Positions 45,611 to 57,949 of a stretch of 64,000 nucleotides of DNA are shown piece after piece (position 1 is the stretch's first letter; each line of letters begins with the position of its first letter). The translations under genes and the position numbers were made by a program. The notes below the pieces were generated by a model, which did not search any database, was not told the DNA's origin, and saw nothing but the letters and a program-made list of their open reading frames with translations. The stretch lies in assembly GCF_000003815.2 (NCBI RefSeq), contig NC_049983.1, positions 18,820,073-18,884,072 on the forward strand, in the 5' to 3' direction. Source of the stretch: Branchiostoma floridae. Lineage: Eukaryota; Chordata; Leptocardii; Amphioxiformes; Branchiostomatidae.

Positions 45611-46319
45611 ATGGGCTTGCCAGCAACAGAAATTTGTTTCTTTATTGAATATCTACCTTCTAGAACAGAAACTATCTCAGCTTGTGCAACAAGAAGGGAG
45701 AGCATAAATCACTTGCTCACTGTAAAGCTAAACTTGTATTGACCAAGGGGGGTACTGTATAATTACATGTACCTCCTTGTTCTCTATGCTAGTATGCCAT
45801 GTTGACATATACAATCTTAGTAGTCACATAGCATTTTTGAGGCTGTGGATTGTTATCCACTGTACAATTTTTGTGTCCCGGACAGAGCCCAATCCTCTCC
45901 TTCCACTGACAATAATCTCTCCAACCCCAAGCTTGTACAAGTTGGAGTGGGGAAAGTACTGTTAACAGATTTTGTGACATGTCAAAGGATTTGAACCCAG
46001 GACCTCTGTTTTCTAGGTCTAACACCCTAAAGCATTTACGAACACAGTACTGGTACAGTACTTGAATGTGTTCCTGACAGCTGCAAGGAAAGCCTCCCAG
46101 ACACTTTCCCCCAAGGGTCCAGCCAGTGGACACTGGCAGGGTTGAAAATTAGCAATTACTATGCCTGTCAATCAGCTATTTTGGCTGAGTGCCACATGAT
46201 GGGGGTATGAATGGGGGGATCTGAGTAGCCTGACGTGATAGCCAGGCCAGGTAGACAGGCCAGGTAGCCTGGCCTGGTACTAGTGGTAGACAGCCCAGCC
46301 TTTTAAGCGAACCCGTACC
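45266..46319. mobile_element. 1.05-kb foldback element with about 260-bp arms
   Basis: Arms 45266-45535 and 46060-46319 are inverted and about 90 percent identical by eye. They start GGTACGGGTTTGCTTAAAAG, carry repeated CCAGGCCAGG and CTACCTGGCCTG units, and share 'AGCTGATTGACAGGCATAGT'. TA flanks both ends. The loop holds a (GT)n tract at 45576-45606 and, on the minus strand, a tRNA-like B box GGGTTCAAATCC (45987-45998). No coding capacity. Confidence 0.8.
45576..45606. repeat. (GT)n microsatellite
   Basis: About 15 GT units inside the loop of the foldback element. Confidence 0.9.
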
Positions 46320-46351
46320 TATCACTGTATCAGCATGCGTTGTTGAAGGTT

Positions 46352-46508
46352 AGGCATCCAGGTAATAAGATAAGCCAAAAAGCAATTATACAGTCAACTT
46401 GATATGATTTTGGAAACCGTCAGACGTTTCAGTGTCACTGACGAAAACTGGCGTTTCCAAAATCAAATCCAGTTGCTTGAGTAATTGCTTTTTGGCTTAC
46501 CTATCAGC
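46352..46508. mobile_element. Foldback MITE with GCCAAAAAGCAATTA arms
   Basis: 'GATAAGCCAAAAAGCAATTA' at the left and its complement (TAATTGCTTTTTGGCTTA) at the right form arms. The interior has GGAAACCGTCAGACGTTTC and its partner GAAAACTGGCGTTTCC. A half copy lies at 12062-12183. This interior is, to my recollection, widespread in marine invertebrate genomes. Confidence 0.65.
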
Positions 46509-46664
46509 ATGGTTTCCCTGCCATGTTGTTTATTCCCTCACCCAGCAGTTGTCAGCAGCCTTCATGATATTGTTGCTGCATGTCCTCAGCATCACCAGTA
46601 TTTTTGATTTACCATTTTTTTCTTATTCCTTTATGTTACTTTGCCTTGCTTCATTGTAATACAG

Positions 46665-46757
46665 GCAATGTCACCTTTGGTACGCCGAAAAGAGGCACAA
46701 GACATCGTCACGGAAAAACTCGATAGAAAAGATAATATTTGCCTGATGAGACTATAA
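46665..46757 (+). other. Exon-like segment encoding RRKEAQDIVTEKL, plus-strand copy
   Basis: A good acceptor (TTGTAATACAG|GCAATG) precedes 30 open codons ending in TAA (AMSPLVRRKEAQDIVTEKLD...). The block 46682-46726 recurs inverted at 49624-49668, encoding the same peptide on the minus strand. I recognise no family. It may be a duplicated terminal exon or a fragment carried by a repeat. Expression is unknown. Confidence 0.35.
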
Positions 46758-47224
46758 AAGTTATCTACGTGATCCTGACAAGTTGATCTATCACATGCAG
46801 TGCATTTGAACTTTTAGATATTATGTTACGGTGAGATTTCAAGAGCTAAAGTTGGCCTTCAAACTGCCGTGAACTGCCTGATTTCGGCGACGATTTCGTA
46901 CTGCATGGGGGTTTCTGGGCTACCGCTTTCCAGTATATCCTGTATACTTCCGGGTTGCAACAGAGAGGTCATACGGTAGCCGTGGAGTCCGCGTGTCCTG
47001 ACTCAGTATCGTTCAGTCTGGTATCGTTGGAAGCAAGGAGGTTCAGCTGAGTTCAGAAATGGACTATTTACTTGATGTGGCCAAGGACCTTATTAAACTG
47101 TGAGCCTTGATCCACACTGAGAATCTGCTGTCTGACGGTTAAACAAACAGGCTTATTTCAAGGGAGTCTGCGGCCAGCACCTGACATACCAAGCAACTTT
47201 ACCCAGCCTGATAACGTTTTTGCC

Positions 47225-48790
47225 AGTTTTAGAAAAAAAGTTTCCTTAAAAGATTTATTTTCGTACTCTGTTAATATACAAATAGAGAGCGCAATTCTTA
47301 AGTTTGTCATGGGCATGACGCACTTTTCCTTTCAGAAAAGTTTCCTTGAAAGAATTCTCTTTGCTCTCTGTTAGTATACAAATAGAGAGCGCATTCCTTA
47401 AGTGTGTCATGGGCATGACGCATTTTTCCTTCAGAAAAAGGGAAATGTTTCCTTAAAAGATTTCTTTTCGTTTTCTCTTAGTATACACTTACAGAACGCA
47501 GTTGTTAGGTGTGTCAGGGGCTTGACCTTCTTTTCTTTCAGAAAAAGGTTTCCTTAAAAGATTTATTTTCGTACTCTTAATATACAAATAGAGAGCGCAG
47601 TTCTTAGGCGTGTCATGGGCATGACGCACTTTTTTTTCATAAAAGAGAAAGATTTCCTTAAACTATTTCTCTTCGTTCTCTGTTAGTATACACTTAGAGA
47701 GCACAATTCTTAAGTGTGTCATGGCAAGACGCACTTTTCTTTCATAAAAGAGAAAAGTTTCTTTCAAAAGATTTCTTTTCGTTTTCTCTTAGTATACACT
47801 TATAGAGCGCAATTATTAAGTGTGTCATGGCATGACGCACTTTTCTTTCATAAAAGTGAAAAGTTTCTTTCAAAAAGATTTCTCTTTGTTATCTCATAGT
47901 ATACACTTGAAGAGCGCAATTCTTATGTCAGGCATGGCATGACGCACTTTTCTTTCATAAAAGAGAAAGATTTCCTTAAACTATTTCTCTTCGTTCTCTG
48001 TTAGTATACACTTAGAGAGCGCAATTCTTAAGTGTGTCATGGCATGACGCACTTTTCTTTCATAAAAGAGAAAAGTTTCTTTCAAATATTTCTCTTCGTT
48101 TTCTCTTAGTATACACTTAGAGAGCGCAATTATTAAGTGTGTCATGGCATGACGCACTTTTCTTTCATAAAAGAGAAAAGTTTCTTTCAAAAGATTTCTT
48201 TTCGTTTTCTCTTAGTATACACTTATAGAGCGCAATTATGAAGTGTGTCATGGCATGACGCACTTTTCTTTCATAAAAGTGAAAAGTTTCTTTAAAAGAT
48301 TTCTTTTCGTTTTCTCTTAGTATACACTAAGAGAGCGCCGCATTCTTAAGTGTGTCATGGCATGACGCACCTTTCTTTCATAAAAGAGAAGGATTTCCTT
48401 AAACTATTTCTCTTCGTTCTCTGTTAGTATACATTTGGAGAGCGCAATTCTTAAATGTGTCATGGGCATGACGCACTTTTCTTTTAGAAAAAGGTTTCAT
48501 TAAAAGATTTCTTTTCGTACTCTGTTAATATACAAATAGAGAGTGTAGTTCGTAGGTGTGTCATGGGCATGACGCACTTTTTTTCAGAACTAGATTTCTC
48601 TTCGTTCTCTCACGGTTAGTATACACTTACAGAACGCAGTTCTTAAGTGAGTCATGGGCTTGACAATCTTTTGTTTTAGAAAAAGGCTTCCTTTTTACGT
48701 TTTCGTCTTTAGTATGTAAGTTTACACCTCAGTTAGGTACTATACACTTTAAAGGCGCAGTTCTCAAGTGTGTCTTTGGCTGGCTTGTCA
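47225..48790. repeat. Satellite array, about 15 units of ~105 bp
   Basis: Each unit runs: TTTCTTTCAAAAGATTTC, TTTTCGTTTTCTCTTAGTATAC, ACTTATAGAGCGCAATT, TTAAGTGTGTCATGGCATGA, CGCACTTTTCTTTCATAAAA. Recurring GTATAC and GTCATG-GC-ATGAC palindromes mark each unit. Central units (about 47650-48370) are nearly identical. Edge units differ more (GGGCATGACG spacing, ATATACAAATAGAG variants) and the last ones near 48600-48790 are degenerate, as expected from homogenisation by unequal exchange. No conserved coding frame. Confidence 0.93.
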
Positions 48791-49541
48791 TCCTCAGTTG
48801 GGTTGCGTATACACTTTGAAATGAGCTGTCCGATAGGTTTGACATAGTTTTTTTATCTCCCACACAACTAGTCGAGCAAAGGCAACCGTAAACTTTTTAC
48901 TAGTACGTATAATCTAACTTCCAGTCATCTAGTGTCTATTTGTTTCTCAATAGCATTATTTCAACATTTAGCCTCGACCTTGCCCGTAATTTATGACACA
49001 AAAACTTCTATCTGTACCAAATGGCCGGTCTGCATAGCGTACTTTGACAAAATTTATTGTTACTTCGAATTCCATAGAAGTGTAAAGCTGTAGTGTAGAT
49101 GCCTTTGGTTTGGAAGGAGTAACTGTTGTTACCTCGTGTAACCAAGGACGTTATATCTTGATGTAACCGCTCCTCATTAACCGCTCCTTGCTCTCTTTGT
49201 TAAGGGACTGAACGTATACAGCATACTTGAGGGTAATCGTACGGCTATATCAACAGGAAACTAGTCTGGTATCCAGCCGTAATATAACTATATTACGGCT
49301 GGATACCAGGCTAACAGGAAACCGCTGGTTGAGGTTGCTAAAATCATGCTATCGCCCACTGCCGTATTACTGCCAGTGTGACCCGGAAACAGTTGAGCCT
49401 CGCCCTATATAACGGACACCTCGAAACCCCCATATGGTGCGTACTTTGGCTTGCTAGCAATGGCGAAACCTATAGGAAATCCTGGGAAAATGGGTCAACT
49501 TTAACTCGATGAATCTCCTTCCTCTCATATGAATATTTCGT
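48791..49541. other. Intergenic, right flank of the satellite
   Basis: Nothing beyond a 52-bp hairpin element at 49262-49313 was recognised. Local wording (ctatacacttt, gcagttctcaagtgtgtc) shows decayed satellite remains at its left edge. Confidence 0.5.
49262..49313. mobile_element. 52-bp hairpin element of the AGCCTGGATACCAG family
   Basis: TAGTCTGGTATCCAGCCGTA at the left pairs with TACGGCTGGATACCAGGCTA at the right, leaving almost no loop. It has the same terminus as 41947-42038. Confidence 0.75.
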
Positions 49542-49688
49542 CTAATGAACTGCAGTTGCTTGGCCATCTTGTCCTGATTTGTACAACACCTTATTTTGCC
49601 TGATTGGACAGATTGCGGCTGAACTATCAAGTTTTTCCGTGACGATGTCTTGTGCCTCTTTTCGGCGGTCAACAGGAATCTTGTCTTA
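49542..49688 (-). other. Exon-like segment encoding RRKEAQDIVTEKL, minus-strand copy
   Basis: On the minus strand the frame DKIPVDRRKEAQDIVTEKLD continues through SSAAICPIRQNKVLYKSG to a stop at 49542. A stop lies just upstream of DKIPV, so an exon would have to begin there (ATAAG|AC is a weak acceptor). The first 45 bp after PVD match the plus-strand segment 46682-46726 at about 43 of 45 positions. Family unknown. It lies just downstream of the inferred 3' end of the minus-strand exon array and might be an alternative last exon of it. Confidence 0.35.
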
Positions 49689-49934
49689 TTACTCTTGCTT
49701 ACAACAGCAGTATCTGTCTTAGTTGCAGACTCCACTTGTTTAGGTTGTGTTGCTCGACTTTATTTCAGGTACAGCAAGGGACCAACAATCTTTCACTTGC
49801 ATCATACGTTAATGTATGGCGTTGTTCCGCACTTCAGGACGAACTAGTATTCAAAAACTGTCTATGGTGTGTGCTGTTTGCTTGTTGTCTCCTACTCAGT
49901 GGTTCTCTTCTGCTACATTATATATTCATTCATT

Positions 49935-50105
49935 CATTCATTCAACCACTTTTCACAGTCTTTGTATATACTTGCACTCCCAAACTTTTGGAGGTAATAC
50001 AAACACTACCATCCAACCTTGGGGACAGTGGAGTTATGATGTTATCTATTGCTTCATTCAACCACTCTTCACACATCAACTTTGTTCATACTTGTTACTC
50101 CCAAA
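49935..50105. repeat. Two-copy tandem duplication (~120 bp)
   Basis: 'ttcattcaaccac(t)tttcaca...tacttgcactcccaaac' is repeated about 118 bases later with small changes. A long plus-strand ORF (49652-50365) crosses it, but its reading frame has no other support. Confidence 0.6.
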
Positions 50106-52498
50106 CATTCAACAGAAACACAAGTCATCACAAACACAGTAAAGTTCAGTTTAATATACTTTATTCAATAAAAATCCAATCTGTGCCAAAAGAGGTGCCA
50201 GTCATGCTGCGAGCCGGCTACCCAACCCCACTCCCCTGGGGGGTCGAAGAGGGCGGGAAGGGGGAGGTAGGATTTTACCAATGCTCTGTCCAGCGTCAAG
50301 GTGTTCTCTCACCCCCTGGCACCATTCCGAAACAGTGGCCGAAACATGTCTCGTGTGGCCAATGAGAGACATGATAAGCGATCGAACAGAAACGGTCACA
50401 TATTGAAAGGTCCGAAACAGTCTAATTGGTCAGCAGTGCTGACAAATATTCCAAACATAGTCCGAATTAAGCCGAAACAGAATTTAGTCTTTGGCAATGA
50501 GCTACCTAAGAAATAACAAACCTAAGACAAACTACTAGTAACTATTCCTCATCTTCTATACACCTGTCCCAAGCTATCCTAGTTTTCACCTGCAGAAGAA
50601 AGACAGGAAACTTTCCCAGGACCACACTATTTCCTATACAGAACAAACAAGAAAGGGAACAGGCATACGCAGAAACAGACAATCCTTAATAGATGTGTAG
50701 ATTGTACAACAAATGTAGCTATACAGCCAAAACATGAAAAAATAAATAGCCAGGAGTACAAAATTTGAGACAAAACCTCAAAGAATTTGACTGAATGAAC
50801 GGATAAATAAAACACCAAAAAAAAAGTTACCAGCTTAGCATGACTTGTGATCATCTAGTTGGTTTATGATGGGTTACCTACAAGAGAAGGGAGGGAACAG
50901 CAAAAAACAAACATCCAAAGAAAAAACAAAACGAAATGGGGATGTATCAGAAACGGTCAGGCACAGGGAGAAAGCACCAGTAAGTGTAACCTTGTATGCA
51001 GAGCAGCCAATCACAACTGGACAGATGATGCATTTCCACAGGCTACCCTTCTAGAGTCTAGAGAAAAAGGTCAACAGGTTAAAAGCCCCTCCCCCACCCC
51101 GTCAGCACGCAACCTTTATTCGTGGTATTCAAAATATAAGCATGTTAGCTAATTTAAGTACACAAAGCGAGACCCAAAGTGCGTAACCATGATACGAAAG
51201 TAAAATTTGTATCTAACTTTTAACGAAAAGACAACCAGAAACTATGAAAATGATGAGCAGAGGTTACCCGAGTATGGCCAAGTCCTTGCAAAGTATGGCG
51301 CAGTAGCAACAGCACTTAGGGAGTTACCTGAAAATACATCAATACTTCCCCCAACCACAAACATGTTTGTTACCGTGAACTGAAACTAATTAATACTTTA
51401 TTACTTATTATTGCATTAAATTACTTTATATGGAGTTTATCTGAAGTGATAAAATAAATGTTATCAGAATTTTGACCTGTTATCTTCTTTGCCTTTTCTG
51501 TGTCTTCTGAAGCATCTCTCGTCACCTGTATAAAATGAACTCAAGAGGTTGTCGGCCCCTCCCCACTTCCCCCAGAAAAGCACGAAAAAGTTTGAAACAT
51601 TGGGAGTAAAATTTTTGGCTCACTGAGATGTCTCTTCATAGCTTTCTGTCCTTGGTCATTTCTTGATGTTTTTTTATGGCGGTCTGTAAACACAGCCTGA
51701 CTACCTTGCCTCCTAGTGTGTCACTCCATCTTCAGCTTGCACTTTTTTCTTAATCATGGGCCTTGCTTGAAATCCTCGCCAATCTTGATTTATGGTGGCC
51801 TGAAAATACAAACTAGGAAACCTTGTTTCCCCCCTCCCCAATGTGGAAATGGTTCAAGACATCAAAATGGCTCACATCAAACTTGGAACGGGTTGTTCTT
51901 CACTTTGGGGCTGCAAATCCTGGTCACTATATGCACTGCACTCTGAAAAAGCAACTGTAGAACACTTGTCTTCTTCCCCCCCTTCCCAATGTGGCAAAGA
52001 TGGAAATTCTAGATGTGCAAAGACTTTTTGCTCACTTCATCCTTCAGTTGTAACTTGTTTCTTCACTGGTAGTAACTTATTTCTTGTCTTGCTATCTTCA
52101 GTTGTGTTCTGAAAAATAACTAGTGGGATTTGTTTCCCCCCCTTTTCCCAATATGACAAGAGGTAAAAACTTTTTGGAAGTTTTGCTTACTCTTTCTTCT
52201 GGTTGTTTCTTCTGTCTTGGTTCTTGCTTGTTATCTTCAGTTATGGTAGTCTGAAAAATAACTGTAGAGAGCTTTGTCTCCCCCCGTTTCCCAATATGAC
52301 AAGGGATAAAAATTTTTATGGATGTTTCGCTCACTCTTTCTTCTTGTTGCAACTGGTTATTCTTCTCTCTTTCCTTGCTTGTTATCTTCATGAAAATTCA
52401 TCGTGTTTGGTCATCTGAAAATACACTAAAACAGCCTGTCCATCCCCCCAAGCTTCCCTGGTTGCAGAGATCACGAAAATGTTTTGCATTTCTTCATA

Positions 52499-52560
52499 CA
52501 TGTATCTTCAAGTAAGGTAACCATCTGACCATGTATCTTCAAGTAAGGTAACCATCTGAC
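52499..52560. repeat. 31-bp tandem duplication
   Basis: 'catgtatcttcaagtaagg' followed by 'taaccatctgac' occurs twice head to tail. On the minus strand the duplicated unit contains a GTTACC donor-like site, so it may duplicate an exon end of the array. Confidence 0.85.
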
Positions 52561-55556
52561 CACTTTCTTCAACAGCCTTCTTCTGATGGGACTGCCCACT
52601 CTTCCTTTTGTCATACTGCTGAACTGTCGACATTTAAAAGCCCCCCTCCCCAATCATCTATATTGGATGCAAGGTGCAGTTAAATACAGAAAGAGGGCTT
52701 AACACATTGGAAACAAAAATTGTGCGCATTAGGAAAGTTGCCTTTAGAACTAAGGACTTAAGTCAGTTATTGAGTACTTGTACTGCAACACTGTAGTCTA
52801 AGGAAAAACCAGAGAAAACCTGATCAATCTTGCCTTCTTGATACTGGAAAACTTTCACGTTTGATGCCAGAACTCGTAGAAAAACTTAGCCTTGTCCATT
52901 CTTTAATGATCTTGAGCTCCTACAGTTAGGACTTGAAACCACCTCCCTGTATTCTTGGGTCTTCTCATCCTGTGGGTACTTGGAATAATGGAAACAACAA
53001 TTTGAGAACAGTGCCCCCCTCCCCAATATGGAGAAATTTGGAAAGCAATCTTGATTGGAACCTTGAATGTATCTCTTGGCTCTTAAGGCTTGGTTTCTTG
53101 GGTGTTCCTTTCTTGACTCATACCAATTCTAAAACAACTCCAGGATCCCCCGTCTGGTCTGGAAGTCAGAACTTGCAAGCAGCATGGATTTGGCAGATGA
53201 TGCACAGCCTAGGCTAGCTCCCTTCTCTTGGGTCTGTTCCTTTCTTCAGTTTCAAGAGACCTGAAAAAGTAACCTCAAAACACTTTGCCCCTCTTCCCCA
53301 GCAAGAGAACAAAAATTTCCGTTCCTTTCACTGCAACAAATTTTCCTTATTCAGTCAAGAGGTTGGAATAACCAAATGTCAATTGTACCAACACAAATTC
53401 ATTTAAGAATGGCTCAACTTGCCTCTCCACAAATGAGAACACTGGTTCTGCAGGAGTACAAAATGTTTGCTTAGACTGCAAAAGCTTGCTCACTTGTCCT
53501 TTTCTTCACCTTGAGGCCTGTCTTCATCTTGTCCAAATAGCACCTAAACCTCAATGAACCTGGTCCATCTGCAACAAGAACTAAAGACCGTTGCCCCCCT
53601 TAAAACCCTAAATAGGAAAAATTGAGACTACAGCAATCCAAAAGTGCTTACGACTCAAGCGCCATCGACTGGAAAATAACATTTCTGCTGTCTGCAGCTC
53701 AAATTCACCTTGGGTTATCTATGTGAAGGGGGAAAAAAAGAATTTAATCTCCCCCCCACCCCAATAACGTTCTCTGTTTCAAAAACAATTGACACATAAA
53801 ACGTCTTCAAAACTTAATGTTGATATCAACCTTTTTTAAAAGTGTAACAAGAGATATACAAAAACCAAGTAAAAAGGCTCTATTGGACAAAACAAGCTTG
53901 TTACCAGCTAACAGCATGGTGGTAGTCCAAGAATAGTGCAGTACCCAATAGTCACAGCAGATTGATGCAAACCTATAGAAGGAAAAAAACAGTAACACTA
54001 CCCAACCCCCCCTAAATAAATCCAGTAATTCATGTCACAACTAGAACTATTTGGTTTTTACTCCATGAGTTTGTACATGAGTCAGTATTACAGACAAAAC
54101 AGGTATTGCAGGAGAGTATTTAACACTCGCAGGTGCAAATAAGAGTTAAATAACACAAGGGGCATCTACAAAAATTAAGATATTCTTACTACATGCAACT
54201 TTTGCAAACAACTTTCAGAAAAATTAACACTTACTAGCTTGACCCCAAAGCACTACAGTGGAAACACTGGTCTTTCGTATTAGACTAGCTGAACCTGCAG
54301 GAATGTAATGTTTGCAACATACACACAAAAACATATTGCGTTCACACTTAAAGCTCAAGGCCAACCTTTTTCTATACAAGTTTGCACATTAACATCAAAC
54401 ATTGATCTGTATCAACCACGCATATCCAGTTTTACACTTGAATTTGCTCAATTCATTGTATTATTACAACCCATAAGATTTGTCAGTATACAACACTTTT
54501 AGGTCATCACTTCCTTTTAAGTATACATGTATAAACAAATACCCTGATTGCCGTTATGAAGAACTTGGTTACCCTGGTTGCCTTAGAACAGTAGTCACAT
54601 TACCACAGTTGCCCACAGTTCCTAACGCACATTCTGGTCTACTACAGCATAGCAGGAGTGCTTTCATCTTGCATAGACCTGTATCAAGCGCACTTCAAAA
54701 ACACACAACCAAAACACAATGCAAGAATCTGACAGATTTACAGAGTGTAAATGCACAATACTAACAATAAGACTTTGAAAAACAAAAAGGTGCAACACCC
54801 CTATATGTACAATTCATATATGGATCCTACAGATTAAAACAATCTAAAAAAATTGTTCAGCTGGCATTTGAAAGTGCAGCCTTCTAAACATATTGTCATA
54901 CCGTGCTCTATGATCCTCTCTAAAACCTCACAACCACGGCTCCTGTAGGCAGGCATGTGTTGTGTACAGCGCGCAAGTAGCGGGTACCTGTAATACCATC
55001 AACAACATCCCCCCAACATAGCAACCCCCAATAACTATTTTATTACACCATCAAAATGCTTCTCATCGGAAAACATGTTTCCAGCAAACAAAAAATTCTT
55101 ACGATTTCTTTTTTCATTCAATGCAATGCTGTTGATTTCAACCCAGGATTGGATTCTATGTCCTAACAGAAAACTTGTTTCAAACTACCGGTTATCGATA
55201 TACATATACTTTATTTCTTAACAAAAGTTCTGACCAGTAAGGTTTAAAACTTATTGTACTTGTCATACCATACTTAATAACAAAGTTATAACCAATGTTT
55301 TACAAAGACTTGCCTTACACTACCGAAACAGGAGTCCCTCTTGAAGACCTGGACCATTCTTGCTGATGATAACCTTTCCTCTTGGGCCTGGTAGCCAATA
55401 TCCAGACCTCTGCAAAGGCAATTTAAAAAATCCCCTCCCCACACAAAACATGTTTGTGAACCCAACCATTAAGTTTAATAAAACTAACTATCACAAAAAT
55501 ATGTAATGCAAAGACAATCTGTCTTGCTATGAGGTTGATACCCTTCTACAGGTTTT

Positions 55557-55672
55557 CTTGATCATACACAACTTTTCAGATCATACACGACTTTTCAGAT
55601 CATACAAGACTTTTCAGATCATACACGACTTTTCAGATCATACTTTCAAGATCATACATGACTTTTCAGACA
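55557..55672. repeat. Short tandem repeat, ~19-bp unit x 6
   Basis: Repeats of 'gatcatacacgacttttca' with minor changes. It lies between two exon-like blocks of the minus-strand array. Confidence 0.9.
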
Positions 55673-57949
55673 CAGGTACAGTCAACACATTTCATGACAG
55701 GTAAAGACAAAACACATTGTTGCCCACTACCTTTAAGAGTTACGGCACATCACAGGTGCATAGACTTGTTCAGTTTCAGAGTGACAGTATTATCTTTTGA
55801 AGTGCAAAGACTTGCCAGGTCTATACTTGATCATGGCAGGGACAGCTGGGCTGAACAGTCAGGACAGTAGCAGAGACTCGCTCACACTTTTGGAAACCTT
55901 CCTCCTGAATGGGGCTGACAAACTCCTGGCCAAGGGGGTCCACTGGACTTCCCCCATCATACCAACTACCCTGGAAAAAGCAAGCTTGACATTTCCCCTC
56001 CCTGTATCCCCCAAAACACCATATACCATCTACACTACGATACAAAAAGTAGTAACCATGCAAAAGACAAAACAACAGCATAAGCCTTGATGACAAACGT
56101 ACCAACATAAAGTTTGACAATGTAATGTTTAAAATTGCTGTACTTTGTTCAAGATTGATGGTGCTTGCAAAACAGATGCGCATTTACAGTAGTTACATGC
56201 TGACATTTCTGAACTCTTTAGTTACTAGTATACAGATTATAGTTATGATGTGACATGGTTTAAAAATGTAGTTATATCCATACACAACGCTTGTTATGGT
56301 AGAAAGAACTGTTTAACAGAAGACATACAGTACTTAACTACAATGGAATGGTTTGCGTGCATACCATAAGTCTCTCTTCTACCGCAGCAAGAGTACATGA
56401 ACAGCGATACTCTGGATATGCAAGGTTTGGAGTGCATGTTTGGGAGACAACCTATTTCTGCAGTAACAGCAAGGGGAAGAAAACAGCCGCAAAAATCCCC
56501 AACACAACACAACCCGGGAAAGATAATAAACAGAAATACACAGGGCAATGACAGTTACTTCAAAGCAAAAGATGATTGGATATAGTTAACTCCACATAGC
56601 ATATAGGATTTGTTATAAAATAAAAATTGGCAAAGTGTCAGCCTAGGTTTGTAGTAATGCGCGAAACGACGTTACCCCACGGAGAATGAGATGGGCAGTG
56701 GTTTAGCGGAGATGGACCATGTTATTGGATCGCGATGACAGTTGTGCTGCACGGAGAACACGGTTTATGTGAAGATGCACGAGAGGTCACAGGCGCTGCT
56801 TGCCTAGGGAAAGACTAGGAAGACAGATGTTTGCAACAACCACCCCCCCTCAGCAAAGTCTCAAATATTGCACAGTATTGCAAATACCAAGTACTTTGTT
56901 TGGTTCTTCTATGCATCTACAGCAATCCCTCATTCCATCCTTCAATTTTCCTTCCATTCAATTCAAAGCATACAAGATTTATTTGTGACAAAAGCTAGAA
57001 ACGACAGCTTAAGTAAATGCATAGTAGTACATATATGCATAGTAGTACATATATAAACCTGGATATGTCTGCAGGACAAGTTGCGCAAAGTGCAGATAAA
57101 GGCTTGACGTCATGCTTATGCCAGCTGACATGGACTGCAAGACTCGCGTGAAGGGTTTAGGTGGTCTGGTGATGCCGTTTGGTCAGGAAAAATGCACAAT
57201 CTTAGCGGCAGCCATCCTAAAATCTTGACAAGGGGGAGAACAGAAGACATAAAACCCACCCCAACCCCAAAGACAAGGCAGAAACACAAGTGCTGCTTCA
57301 ACACAAGTAGATAAAACCTTCATCACATCTACAGAAGTGCATTTTAGTAGAAAAATACGTAATCACTACAAGATCTCAACACCATATTACACGAAGGTGC
57401 ATTGAATTGCAAAGTATATTAAAAGAAATGTTACTTCAGAGCACACTATTGCAGATCTTGGAAAGGGTGGGGCTTGTTATAACATTATTTAAAGAAATCA
57501 CAATACCAAGCGTTTGTGCGTTTGTCAGCAGGGACACGCAGGCAACAGACTTCAGAATCAGAGTGGAGAGGGTTGACAGATGGTTTGCTGGTATTTACGC
57601 TTTTATCCTACACGACTGTGAAGTTGGCGACTGTAGTGAGGACTGTGGAGACTTGTACAGCTCAAGGGCTTGACAGGTATGTTGTGTGAAGACAGAGGTT
57701 CCCCTGTAGATCCCCTCTTTAGTGAGTTTCCGAAACCTGTAACAAAGTCTAGGGAAACACGGAAGAACCCACCCCTCCCCACCAAAACATGAAGCAAATC
57801 CCCATCATCAGGCTTTTGTTATGAGAAGTTGTTCTCAATACTAGTTCATGGCTATGAGGAACAATCAAAACAAACCGTACAAAGATACTAAGTGACAAGT
57901 ACACGTACAAGGTACACAATATAGACACCAGGTTGTTTTCATTAGAGCA

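Noticed and set aside
45388-45705. ORFs with poly-His/Thr or Val/Cys runs
   Set aside because: They are translations of the (GT)n microsatellite within the foldback element.
47225-48790. CRISPR-like or coding repeat array
   Set aside because: Units are contiguous with no unique spacers, the genome is eukaryotic, and frames are not conserved between units. It is a satellite.
49652-50365. 237-aa plus-strand open frame
   Set aside because: It crosses a tandem duplication, has no domain, signal or splice context, and its 3' part is an unstructured GC-rich stretch. It probably arose by chance.
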